A program made the position numbers and the translations under genes. From Lysobacter sp. Root916 (GTDB lineage: Bacteria > Pseudomonadota > Gammaproteobacteria > Xanthomonadales > Xanthomonadaceae), in contig NZ_LMJF01000014.1 of assembly GCF_001429785.1 (NCBI RefSeq), positions 63,392 to 127,391 of the forward strand: a DNA stretch of 64,000 nucleotides. The letters are read 5' to 3'. The notes under the pieces were generated by a model that saw only the letters and a list, made by a program, of their open reading frames with translations, made no database searches and was not told where the DNA came from. This document shows, piece by piece, positions 16,702 through 25,385 of the stretch (positions within the stretch are counted from its first letter, which is position 1; each line of letters starts with the position of its first letter).

Positions 16702-16828
16702 CCTTCTCCCACCGGGAGAAGGTGGCCCTAGGGCCGGATGAGGGTCCGGGATGAGGTTGGAGCTACATGCTCGCGCCGGACGCTCACCCCAACCCATACC
16801 CCGGCCCTCACGCCGAAGGGAGAGGGGC
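16702..16828. repeat. Composite intergenic repeat, family D, between cysA and hemB
   Basis: The left part holds a hairpin with 9-nt arms (16702-16710 and 16714-16722) and a 12-nt palindrome at 16724-16735. The right part (about 16782-16828), read on the minus strand, has the CCCTCTCCCTT...GTTGGGGTGAG pattern that recurs at 42989-43025. The gap 16684-16920 shows nothing else except the hemB -10 candidate. Confidence 0.65.
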
Positions 16829-16857
16829 TAAAGGCAGCGCCGCCTTGCCGCCTATGA

Positions 16858-17913
<1,056 letters not shown>

Positions 17914-17963
17914 CCGGCGCGGACCGCGATGCGGTTCGCTGCGCTGGCCGCATCCTACGGTGA

Positions 17964-17994
17964 CGGCCGCGAGGCTCGATGAGCCTCGCGGCCG
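17964..17994. terminator. Strong hairpin between convergent hemB and a small secreted-protein gene
   Basis: Perfect 14-bp stem (17964-17977 with 17981-17994) and a 3-nt loop GAT, lying between two convergent genes. There is no long T-run, so it may act as an mRNA end-protecting stem or a weak bidirectional terminator. Confidence 0.55.
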
Positions 17995-18000
17995 CTTGCA

Positions 18001-18294
18001 TCAGTAGGCCCTGAACGTACAGAACTTCACTATCGTCGCGCTGGAATCGATATTACTGAGCTGCGCTTCGCAGCCCTCTCTGGTCGACGCACTGATGGGC
18101 GTAAATACTTCGATGTAGCCCCCAGTGACCGAGTTGTATTGCCAGGATCGAACGGTGGCCTCCCACACGCCTTCCAGAGGCTGCAACGGGGGCAAGGACG
18201 GGCGAGGCCCGCCAACCTGAGTGGCATTGAGCGGCAAGGCAACGACCAACAACAACGAAGAAAGCAGCAGGCTTGCTTTGCGATCCATACGCAT
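18001..18294 (-). CDS. Small secreted protein of unknown function
   Basis: 97 residues. A signal peptide is clear (SLLLSSLLLVVALPLNA, cleavage about residue 25). The mature part of about 70 residues has two cysteines (EGCEAQ and KFCTF), perhaps a disulfide, and aromatic beta-type segments (WEATVRSWQYNSV). No family is recognised. Base composition is less GC-rich than in neighbouring genes, as is the upstream gap, which hints at recent arrival or weak selection. Convergent with hemB. Confidence 0.6.
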   Translation of the reverse strand: MRMDRKASLLLSSLLLVVALPLNATQVGGPRPSLPPLQPLEGVWEATVRSWQYNSVTGGYIEVFTPISASTREGCEAQLSNIDSSATIVKFCTFRAY

Positions 18295-18607
18295 GGTGAA
18301 TTCCTTTTTTTCGCTACGTCATGTAGCTCGCGCAGATAAGCAAGCCGCGTTGCGTGCTGTCACGGGCTTTCGGATGCCCGGCGACTCGGAACAGACCGAC
18401 GGAATTTATCGATAATTAAGAGAAAAGCGCTGAAAAGCAGGCTTTTCTTGCATTCACCGCCAAACCCTTATCGATAACATTCAGCGCATCGATCTCGAGC
18501 ACCCTTGCGCCGCATGGCTTCGCAGGGCGCGGTGAATCGACGGTGAATCACATCGCCGCAACGCACCAAAGGCCCATACCAACCGTGATCGCTGGCAGTT
18601 CCAACGA
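18295..18607. other. AT-richer intergenic patch with two TTATCGATAA palindromes
   Basis: No convincing gene. The 10-bp palindrome TTATCGATAA occurs at 18406-18415 and 18468-18477, and between them is a small stem GAAAAGC...GCTTTTC. The patch is clearly lower in GC than its surroundings. It would carry the promoter of the leftward secreted-protein gene. Confidence 0.5.
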
Positions 18608-18885
18608 CTAGAACTCGACCAGTCGAAACGGCCCCGCATACTCGCCGGTCAACATGGATGCGAGGGATTCGCATCGTCGAGCGTTTCGCCTTCGTGCGAA
18701 GCGGTGAGCATGAAGTACTCGCGCTCGACGCAGCACTCGTCGATCCAGTCCTCCAGGTGCGCGGCGCTCACTCCCACGACGCCCACGTAGACCACGCCCT
18801 CGTCGATCCATTCCTGGACCATCACGTTCAGTTCGGGCCGATAACCGCTCAAGGAATGCAACACGATCTTCTTCTCACCGCTCAT
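18608..18885 (-). pseudogene. Small soluble protein gene, apparently frameshifted near its 3' end
   Basis: The frame from the ATG at 18885 reads about 78 residues of good protein-like sequence (VMVQEWIDEGVVYVGVVG, then YFMLTASHEGETLDDA) and stops after an odd tail NPSHPC at 18649. A second minus-strand frame continues directly with ESLASMLTGEYAGPFRLVEF and stops at 18608. Joining the frames near 18672 gives a sensible protein of about 90 residues resembling a family of small uncharacterised proteins (possibly DUF7684). A one-base loss, or a larger out-of-frame deletion, is the simplest explanation; sequencing error is possible. Its ATG overlaps the stop of the beta-propeller gene (ATGA), so it sits in that operon. 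Confidence 0.5.
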
Positions 18886-19787
18886 GGCGCGACGCAACCG
18901 CCTTGCCCCGTCGCCGCCGGCGCCTTCATGCGATAGAGGTCCAGCTTGCCGGCCTTCGGCGATTTAGCGCTGCCGGTGACCAACAGCTCGCCGGGCTTGT
19001 TCCAGTCGATCGCCGGGCCCAGGGTGGTGCCGTCCTCGCCGTTGAACGACAGCGCCAGCGGCGTGGCGGCGGCGTACTTGGCGCCGTCGCACTGGGCCAG
19101 GTAGAGCCGGATCGGCTGTTGCTCCACGTCTTGCGAGCGCGCGAACACGATCGCGCGACCGTCGCCCAGCCAGGCCGCATCGAATTCGTCGGCGGCGGTG
19201 TTCACGCCCGCCACCGGCTTGGGATCGACGTAGGCCTTGCCGTTCCAGGTCGCGACGAACAGATCGTGGCGCCCGGCGCCGCCGAAACTGTCGCTGGCGA
19301 ACAGCAGGTGGCGGCCGTCGCGGCTGGGCGTGGGCGCCCACTCGTCGCCGCGGCCGTTCACGCCCCCGCCCAGGTGTTCGGCGGGCCCGATGCCGCCGTC
19401 GGCGAGCACCGGCGCGCGGTACAGGTCGTCGCCGCCGCGGCCGCCGGGGCGGTTGGAAAAGAAGTACAGCCAACGGCCGTCGCCGCTGAAGGCCGGGTCG
19501 AACTCCTTGGCGCCGGTGTTCAGGGATAGCGGCGTGGGGTCCTGCCAGCGCCCCTGTTTCAGGCGGGCCTGCCACAGATCCCAACCGCCCGCGCCGCCGG
19601 GACGGTCGGTGCTGCCCCAGACGATGCGCTGCCCGTCGGGACTCACGCTGGCGCGCACCTCCGAGTGCGGGGTGGACACCACGCCCATGCCCTCGATGCC
19701 GAACTCCGACAGAAAGCCCGATGCGGGCATGGCCAGCAGCAGGCCGGAGAGTAGACTGAGGCCAGACCAGGCCGCGGCGCGCCGCAT
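18882..19787 (-). CDS. Exported TolB/PD40-type beta-propeller protein
   Basis: 301 residues from the ATG at 19787, which has GGGAG about 8 nt upstream and is followed by a signal peptide (LSLLSGLLLAMPASG). The mature part contains repeated PD40 motifs: VSPDGQRIVWGSTDR, FSGDGRWLYFFSNRPGG, PSRDGRHLLFASDSFGG and WLGDGRAIVFARSQ, about one per 50 residues. This is the TolB-like propeller fold, commonly a periplasmic protein- or peptidoglycan-interaction module. No enzymatic domain follows. The stop overlaps the small frameshifted gene. A longer frame upstream is open but lacks protein character. Confidence 0.75.
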   Translation of the reverse strand: MRRAAAWSGLSLLSGLLLAMPASGFLSEFGIEGMGVVSTPHSEVRASVSPDGQRIVWGSTDRPGGAGGWDLWQARLKQGRWQDPTPLSLNTGAKEFDPAFSGDGRWLYFFSNRPGGRGGDDLYRAPVLADGGIGPAEHLGGGVNGRGDEWAPTPSRDGRHLLFASDSFGGAGRHDLFVATWNGKAYVDPKPVAGVNTAADEFDAAWLGDGRAIVFARSQDVEQQPIRLYLAQCDGAKYAAATPLALSFNGEDGTTLGPAIDWNKPGELLVTGSAKSPKAGKLDLYRMKAPAATGQGGCVAP

Positions 19788-19837
19788 AGTGCGTCTCCCT
19801 TGAGTATTCCCTATCAGCATCACCAACGAGGCTGCCC

Positions 19838-20683
19838 ATGTCCATTCCACGTTTTGCGGTGATCGGCCACCCGGTGGCGCACTCGCTGTCGCCGCGGATC
19901 CACGCCGCATTCGGACGCCAGCTCGGGATCGCCCTGGAGTACGTCGCCATCGACGCCGCCCCGGAGCAGTTCGACGCCTTGCTGGCCGAGTTCGCCGCCG
20001 AGGGCGGCCTGGGCGCCAACATCACCCTGCCGCATAAGACCCGCGCGGCCGGCATCTGCAGCCACTTGAGCGAACGCGCGCGCCGCGCCGGCGCCGCCAA
20101 CACGCTGATCCGCAGCGCCACCGGCTGGGAAGGCGACAACACCGATGGCGTCGGTCTGGTGCGCGATCTCACCGAGCGCCACGGCCTGGACCTGCGCGAA
20201 CGCCGCACCCTGCTGATCGGCGCCGGCGGCGCCGCGCGCGGCGTGGCGCCGGCCCTGCTCGACGCCGGCATCGGCGACCTCTACATCGTCAACCGCACCC
20301 CGGAGCGCGCCGACGCCCTGGCCGACGCGCTGGGCCAGCCCGGCCGCGTGCATCCGCGTTATTTCAAGGACGCGGTCGCGCTGGGCGCCTTCGACCTGAT
20401 CGTCAACGCGACCTCGGCCGCGCGCGACGCGCAGCTGCCGTCGCTGCCGATGGGCCTGGTCACCCAGCGCACCGCGGCGGTGGACCTGAGCTACGGCGAA
20501 GTCGCGATCCCATTCCTGGCCTGGGCCAAGGCGGCCGGCGCCCACGACCGCATCGACGGCCTGGGCATGCTGGTCGAACAGGCGGCGGAGAGCTTCGAAC
20601 GCTGGCACCGCGTGCGTCCGGAAACCGACCCCGTGTACGCCGCCCTGCGCGAGCGCGACGACGCCCTGGTCACCGCCGACTGA
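19838..20683 (+). CDS. aroE: Shikimate dehydrogenase
   Basis: 281 residues. It reduces 3-dehydroshikimate with NADPH in the chorismate pathway. The catalytic pair is visible: [10 protein letters not shown] (K67) and [11 protein letters not shown] (D103). The substrate-binding start is [12 protein letters not shown], the nucleotide loop is GAGGAARG (128-135) and NRTPERA marks NADP preference. GAGG before the ATG supports the start. Supplying chorismate matters here because XanB2, encoded in the same window, consumes it. Transcription appears independent of its neighbours. Confidence 0.96.
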   Translation: MSIPRFAVIGHPVAHSLSPRIHAAFGRQLGIALEYVAIDAAPEQFDALLAEFAAEGGLGANITLPHKTRAAGICSHLSERARRAGAANTLIRSATGWEGDNTDGVGLVRDLTERHGLDLRERRTLLIGAGGAARGVAPALLDAGIGDLYIVNRTPERADALADALGQPGRVHPRYFKDAVALGAFDLIVNATSAARDAQLPSLPMGLVTQRTAAVDLSYGEVAIPFLAWAKAAGAHDRIDGLGMLVEQAAESFERWHRVRPETDPVYAALRERDDALVTAD

Positions 20684-20752
20684 TCCGCCGCGCACGGCGT
20701 GCGGCCGCGTTGCGCGGCCGTGTCGACGTGCGGGCACGCAACGGGAACGCCG

Positions 20753-21100
20753 ATGGATTCCAGTGCTCTGTTCGCCATGCTGCTAGGCCCCGTGCTGTAC
20801 GCCACGCCGCATCTGCTGGTGTGCGCGGTCGGCCTGGTGCTGTGCCTGATGCGTCGCCCCGCGTTGGGCGCGGCCGGCACCTACGCCTGCGCGGGCTTCG
20901 GCTTGTTCATCTTCGGCTCGCTGCTGGGCTTGGGCGGCCATGCCTGGCTGTTGTGGATGCGCCAGAACGGCGATCCCTCGGCGGCTTCCATCGCGATGAG
21001 CATGGGCATGTTCAGTGCGTTCGCGACCCTGCTGCACACGATCGCGATGGGGCTGCTGATCGCCGCGATCCTGGTGCGGCGGCCGGCGCGCGCGGCCTGA
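20753..21100 (+). CDS. Small polytopic membrane protein of unknown function
   Basis: 115 residues with three hydrophobic segments (about 7-29, 43-64 and 82-108) and a short basic C-terminus (RRPARAA). GGGA about 7 nt before the ATG at 20753 supports this start over an in-frame ATG at 20699. No family is recognised. The DUF952 gene follows 33 bp downstream, so the two plus the YkgJ gene may form a small operon. Confidence 0.65.
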   Translation: MDSSALFAMLLGPVLYATPHLLVCAVGLVLCLMRRPALGAAGTYACAGFGLFIFGSLLGLGGHAWLLWMRQNGDPSAASIAMSMGMFSAFATLLHTIAMGLLIAAILVRRPARAA

Positions 21101-21133
21101 GCGCGGCCGAACACGCCGCATCCGATTGAAGCC

Positions 21134-21478
21134 ATGTCGACCGCCAGCCACCACGACGCGACGCATCCGCACACCGTCTATCACTTCGCCGATCCGGCCG
21201 ATTGGGCGCGCGCGCAGGACACCGGCGCGTACCGCAACCCAGGCCTGCAACGCGAAGGCTTCCTGCACTGCGCTACCGCCGCGCAACTGGCGGGCGTGAT
21301 CCAACGCCATCAGCGCGGACGCGGCGCTTTGGTCCTCTTGCACCTCGATGCGGTCGCACTCGGCGACGCCTTGCGCTACGACCTCAGCCCTCGCAGCGGC
21401 GAAGCCTATCCGCATGTCTACGGACCGATCCCGCTGACGGCGGTGCGCACGGCCGAACCGTTCCAGGCACCGCAGTGA
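21134..21478 (+). CDS. DUF952 family protein
   Basis: 114 residues. The motifs [29 protein letters not shown] and [12 protein letters not shown] fit the DUF952 family, small soluble proteins with a fold related to ADP-ribosyl-modifying enzymes, of unknown function. Length is normal for the family. It overlaps the YkgJ gene by 4 nt (GTGA), so the two are translationally coupled. Confidence 0.82.
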   Translation: MSTASHHDATHPHTVYHFADPADWARAQDTGAYRNPGLQREGFLHCATAAQLAGVIQRHQRGRGALVLLHLDAVALGDALRYDLSPRSGEAYPHVYGPIPLTAVRTAEPFQAPQ

Positions 21479-21771
21479 GCGCGCTGAGCTGCCGCGGCGG
21501 CTGCGCGGCTTGCTGCACCGCGCCCTCGATCGCCTCGCCCATTCCCGGCATGCCGCACGGCAAGCCCGCCGGCATGCCCTGCGTGCAGTTGGACGATCAG
21601 CTGCGCTGCCGTTTGTTCGGCCGGCCCGAACGCCCCGCGTTCTGCGCCTCGCTGCGGCCATCGGCCGACATGTGCGGCGCCAGTCGCAGCGAAGCGATGG
21701 CGCTGCTGTCGGCCCTGGAGCTCGCCACCCAACCCGACGCGGCGGCGCCGCCTTCTGTGGGAGCGACCTAA
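21475..21771 (+). CDS. YkgJ family cysteine-cluster protein
   Basis: 98 residues from a GTG overlapping the DUF952 stop. The N-terminus [14 protein letters not shown] and later [15 protein letters not shown] and MCG form the UPF0153/YkgJ pattern, thought to bind zinc or an iron-sulfur cluster. The function is unknown. The last residues (SVGAT) and the TAA stop are encoded by the left arm of a REP-like repeat, so the natural C-terminus may have been altered by repeat insertion. Confidence 0.82.
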   Translation: MSALSCRGGCAACCTAPSIASPIPGMPHGKPAGMPCVQLDDQLRCRLFGRPERPAFCASLRPSADMCGASRSEAMALLSALELATQPDAAAPPSVGAT

Positions 21772-21847
21772 GTCGCGATCGAACTCCACCTGGATTCGAC
21801 GATTCGCTTGCGCGTCTGGCTCCAATGGCGACTTAGGTCGCTCCACA
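21756..21847. repeat. REP-like inverted repeat, family B
   Basis: The left arm 21756-21776 (GTGGGAGCGACCTAAGTCGC) and right arm 21828-21847 are complementary except for one missing base, with about 51 nt between. The left arm supplies the stop codon of the YkgJ gene. This GTGGGAGCGACTTAAGTCGCG-like type is typical of REP elements in pseudomonads and xanthomonads. Confidence 0.85.
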
Positions 21848-21901
21848 GGTGCCGGCGACGCGAACGCGGAGTACGAGCGCGGCACCGAAGTGGCGCGGCC
21901 G

Positions 21902-23251
21902 TTACAACAAGCCGTCGCGCTTCACCGCCAGGTACTTCTCCACCAGCGACGCGGCGAGCTGATCGCAGGACACGTCCAGCACCATCACGCCGTGGTTGCG
22001 CAGGGCGTCGTGGGCGGCGGCGCGCTGTTCCAGGTATTGCGCGGTGGCGCCGGCGCGGATCGCGTCGCGCAGGTCGTGGACCTCGCCGGCCAAGGCGGTG
22101 TCCAGCGAATCCTCGCGCAGGGACGCCACGCACACCAGATGGCGCTTGCGCAGCATCTGCACCGCGGTCAGCACGTCGTCCATGTCTTCGTCACGCAGAT
22201 TGGTGACCAGCATCACCAGCGAGCGTCGGCGCTGGCGCAGCGACAGCTCGGTGGCGGCGGCGAGGAAGTCGGTGGCGATGGGCTTCGGCTGCAGCGCGTA
22301 GCTCGCGCGCAGCAAGCTGTCGATCGCGCCCACGCCGCGACGCGGCGGCACCCAGGCCGAGGCCCCGCCGCTGGCGAGCAGGCCGACCGCATCGCCCTGG
22401 CGCAGCGCCAGATAGGCCACCACCAGCGCGGCGTCGAGCACGCGATCAAAATGCGAGAACTCGCCGTCGCGCGCGAGCAGGCGTCGGCCGGTGTCCAGCA
22501 TCAGCACCAGTTGCTGGTTGCGCTCGTCCTGGTACTCGCGCGAGATCAGGCGGCGCGCGCGCGCGGTCGCCTTCCAGTCGATCTGGCGCAGGCTGTCGCC
22601 GACGCGGTACTCGCGCATCTGATGGAAGTCGGTGCCTTCGCCGCGACGGCGCTTGAGGTGCGCGCCGACCAGGCGCGAGGCCTGTTCGGCGCTGAACATC
22701 GCGAACTTGGCCAGCGGCGCGAAATTGGGGAACACGCGCACCGGCTGCGCGGCGCCGGCCACGCGCGAGTGCCACCACAGCCGCCACGGCGAATGCAGGC
22801 GCAACTGCACGCCTTCGAAGGCGAAATCGCCGCGCGCGTTGGCGCGCAGGCGGTAGTCGATGCTGCTGCTCTCGCCGCGGCGCAGGGTCAGGCGACGCGG
22901 CAGGCCCTGCATGGACCAGCCGCCCGGATGCAGGTCGAACACGTCCAGCGGTTGCTGGCGCGCATCGCCGTCCAGGGTCAGGCCGACCTCGCGCTCCAGG
23001 CCGATCGGCCAGGTATCGGGCATGTGCCGCTGCACGCGCGGGGTCGCCACCAGGGTCACGCGCCAGGCATCGAACAAGGCGATCGCGGCCAGCGCCGCAC
23101 CGGCGATCCACCAGGCGCGCGTCGGCGCCCAGCCGATGCTCGCGACCAGGCCGAACGCGCCCCACAGCACCAGCAGCGCCAGCAAGGCCGGCGCCGGCCG
23201 CGGCAGACTGCGCGCGGGCGTGGCGGGAACCGGGGCGACGACGGCGCTCAT
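21902..23251 (-). CDS. DUF58 domain protein (vWA-like partner of MoxR)
   Basis: 449 residues. Two membrane helices lie near the N-terminus (about 20-55), followed by an extracytoplasmic-like beta segment. The DUF58 signature is GEGTDFHQMREYRVGDSLRQIDWKATAR, followed by a vWA-like Rossmann part (LVLMLDTGRRLLARDGE). DUF58 proteins nearly always sit beside MoxR ATPases and are presumed to be their clients or adaptors. The ATG overlaps the MoxR stop (ATGA); this is the last gene of the six-gene operon. The target is unknown. Confidence 0.88.
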   Translation of the reverse strand: MSAVVAPVPATPARSLPRPAPALLALLVLWGAFGLVASIGWAPTRAWWIAGAALAAIALFDAWRVTLVATPRVQRHMPDTWPIGLEREVGLTLDGDARQQPLDVFDLHPGGWSMQGLPRRLTLRRGESSSIDYRLRANARGDFAFEGVQLRLHSPWRLWWHSRVAGAAQPVRVFPNFAPLAKFAMFSAEQASRLVGAHLKRRRGEGTDFHQMREYRVGDSLRQIDWKATARARRLISREYQDERNQQLVLMLDTGRRLLARDGEFSHFDRVLDAALVVAYLALRQGDAVGLLASGGASAWVPPRRGVGAIDSLLRASYALQPKPIATDFLAAATELSLRQRRRSLVMLVTNLRDEDMDDVLTAVQMLRKRHLVCVASLREDSLDTALAGEVHDLRDAIRAGATAQYLEQRAAAHDALRNHGVMVLDVSCDQLAASLVEKYLAVKRDGLL

Positions 23252-24237
23252 TGCCGCGGCGCTTCGACCTTGGCCAGCAAGGCGTGCAGCACGTCGTCGG
23301 GCGACTGGCCCTCGATCTGCATTTCCGGCGACAGCGCGATGCGGTGGCGCAGGGCCGGCTTGGCGATCTCGCGCACGTCGTCGGGAGTGACGAAGTCGCG
23401 GCCCGACAGCACCGCCTGCGCACGCGCCGCGCGCACCAGCGCCAGGCTGCCGCGCGGGCCGGCGCCCAGCGCGATGCCCGCCCACTCGCGGGTGGCCGCG
23501 GCGATGCGCACGGCGTAGTCGATCACCGCGTCGTCGACCGTGATCAGGGAGGTGCCGTGCTGCATGGCCACGATCTCCTCCGGCCCGAGCACGCGCTGCA
23601 CCTGCGAGAGATCGAAGTCCGAGGCGCTGCGGCCCTGGCTGACCGCGGTCACCATGCGCTTCTCATCCGCGCGGCTGGGGTAGCCGATCAACACCTTGAG
23701 CAGGAAACGATCGAGCTGCGCTTCCGGCAACGGGTAGGTGCCTTCCTGCTCGACCGGGTTCTGCGTGGCCAAGGTCAGGAACGGCGGCGCCAGCTCGAAG
23801 CTGTGGCCTTCGATGGTGACCTGCAGTTCCTGCATCGCCTCCAGCAGCGCCGACTGGGTCTTGGCCGGGGCGCGATTGATTTCGTCGGCCAGCAGCAGGT
23901 TGGTGAATACCGGGCCGCGGCGGATGTTGAAGCTTTCGGTCTTGGGGTCGTAGACCGCGTGGCCGCTGATGTCGCTGGGCATCAGGTCGGGCGTGAACTG
24001 CACGCGCGCGTAGCCGCAGTCCAGCGCCTTGGACAGGGCGCGCACCAGCAATGTCTTGCCCAGGCCGGGCACGCCCTCGATCAGGGCGTGGCCGCCGGCG
24101 AGCAGGGCGATCAGGATCTGATCCAGCGCCTCGGCCTGGCCGATGAAGGCCTTGCCGACCTCGTCGCGCACGGCGGCGGCGCGTTGCGCCAGTTCGGTAC
24201 CGGTGATCGGTGCGGGCACGTTCGCGGGCGTGGTCAT
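23248..24237 (-). CDS. MoxR-family AAA+ ATPase
   Basis: 329 residues. Walker A is GVPGLGKT (55-62) and Walker B is NLLLADEINRAP (113-124). The sensor sequence LATQNPVEQEGTYPLPEAQLDRF is characteristic of the MoxR (MRP) branch. These are chaperone-like ATPases that help mature protein complexes, working with vWA or DUF58 partners. It overlaps both neighbours by 4 nt, and the surrounding genes encode membrane proteins, suggesting action at the inner face of the membrane. The ATG at 24237 is where the conserved N-terminal helix begins. Confidence 0.93.
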   Translation of the reverse strand: MTTPANVPAPITGTELAQRAAAVRDEVGKAFIGQAEALDQILIALLAGGHALIEGVPGLGKTLLVRALSKALDCGYARVQFTPDLMPSDISGHAVYDPKTESFNIRRGPVFTNLLLADEINRAPAKTQSALLEAMQELQVTIEGHSFELAPPFLTLATQNPVEQEGTYPLPEAQLDRFLLKVLIGYPSRADEKRMVTAVSQGRSASDFDLSQVQRVLGPEEIVAMQHGTSLITVDDAVIDYAVRIAAATREWAGIALGAGPRGSLALVRAARAQAVLSGRDFVTPDDVREIAKPALRHRIALSPEMQIEGQSPDDVLHALLAKVEAPRQ

Positions 24238-25385
24238 AGCGAGTTTCTCAGTCGGATCAAAGTGGCGATGCGGGAACGGAACGCGGCGTGATCGCGCGCG
24301 ACCGGCGTGGCCAACGCTTCGCGGATTTCCGCGGGCGTGAGCTTGAAACGTTCGGCCAACAGGGCCGCCTGCGGCTCGCCGTCGAGCGCGGCGGCCTGCG
24401 GGTCGCGGCGGCGCAGGCGCAGCAGGAAGGCATTGCGCACGGCCGCGTGCAGCAGATGGCCGTAGCCGTAGCGGTAGACATGCTCGCCGCTGGCCAGCAC
24501 GTGTTCGAGCAAGGACCGGCGCTCGCTGGCCGGCGACGGCAGCAGCGGCCCGAAGCGCTGCGCGCGCCGCCATAGCCACAGCAGCAGGGCCAACAGCATC
24601 GGGCCCCAGGCCATCCAGCTGCGGGTCAGCAGGGTCATCCACAGGGACGGCACGTCGGCCGCGTAGATCAGGTGCACGGTGCCGCCGCTGCGATAGTTCG
24701 GCGCCAGCAGCTGGCGCAGCAGGGCGATGTGCGGTGCGTCCTTGATCGCTTCCTCGTGCTCCTCGCCGGCGGCGTTGATCGCGAAGTCGAGGTCGGCGAT
24801 CACGTCGACGCTGCCGCGCCCCTGCGGCAGGCGCGCGAACACATACCCGGTGTCGTCCGCGCCCCAGGCGCGCAGCGGCACCGGCGCGCGCTCCATCAAC
24901 AGGAAGCGCCGGCCCTGGCAGAACTCGACGTGCGAATCCTGGTGCTCGACGTACATCGCCACGCAGTCGGTCTCGCGCTGCGGGAAGAACTTCACGCCCA
25001 GCTCGGTCAGCACCGGGATCGACGCGGCCGCGCTGAGCTCGCCCAGCGGCGGCGTCCGCACGATCAGGTGGCCGCCGCCATGCACCCAGGCCAACAGGGC
25101 CTTGGCGTCCGACGCCGACAGCTGGCGCGGATCGCGCAGCAGCAGCACGGTGTCGCGCGCGCCCAGCGGGTACCGATCCGGCTGCAGGCGCTGGCGCGAG
25201 AGCGCCTTCACCCCATCCTTCTTCAGGGCCAGCTTGAGCACGTACAGCGGATTGCTGGCGGCCTCGCCGCTGCGCGGCAGATCGATCCATTCCTCGACCC
25301 GCTCGTGAGTGCGCCACCACCAATAGCCCAGGCCCGCCAACAGCAGGACCACCAGCGCGGTCGCCAATGCGGTACGCAGATTCAT
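24234..25385 (-). CDS. DUF4350 membrane-anchored protein
   Basis: 383 residues. An N-terminal membrane helix (TALVVLLLAGLGYWWW) precedes a soluble GATase/ThuA-like region (VLLLRDPRQLSASDAKALLAWVHGGGHLIVRT). A second hydrophobic segment is near residue 270 (WGPMLLALLLWLW), and a C-terminal helical part follows. This is the DUF4350 layout found in MoxR-DUF58-DUF4129 operons. The outer part would face the periplasm. The ATG at 25385 overlaps the DUF4129 stop. Function unknown. Confidence 0.82.
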   Translation of the reverse strand: MNLRTALATALVVLLLAGLGYWWWRTHERVEEWIDLPRSGEAASNPLYVLKLALKKDGVKALSRQRLQPDRYPLGARDTVLLLRDPRQLSASDAKALLAWVHGGGHLIVRTPPLGELSAAASIPVLTELGVKFFPQRETDCVAMYVEHQDSHVEFCQGRRFLLMERAPVPLRAWGADDTGYVFARLPQGRGSVDVIADLDFAINAAGEEHEEAIKDAPHIALLRQLLAPNYRSGGTVHLIYAADVPSLWMTLLTRSWMAWGPMLLALLLWLWRRAQRFGPLLPSPASERRSLLEHVLASGEHVYRYGYGHLLHAAVRNAFLLRLRRRDPQAAALDGEPQAALLAERFKLTPAEIREALATPVARDHAAFRSRIATLIRLRNSL

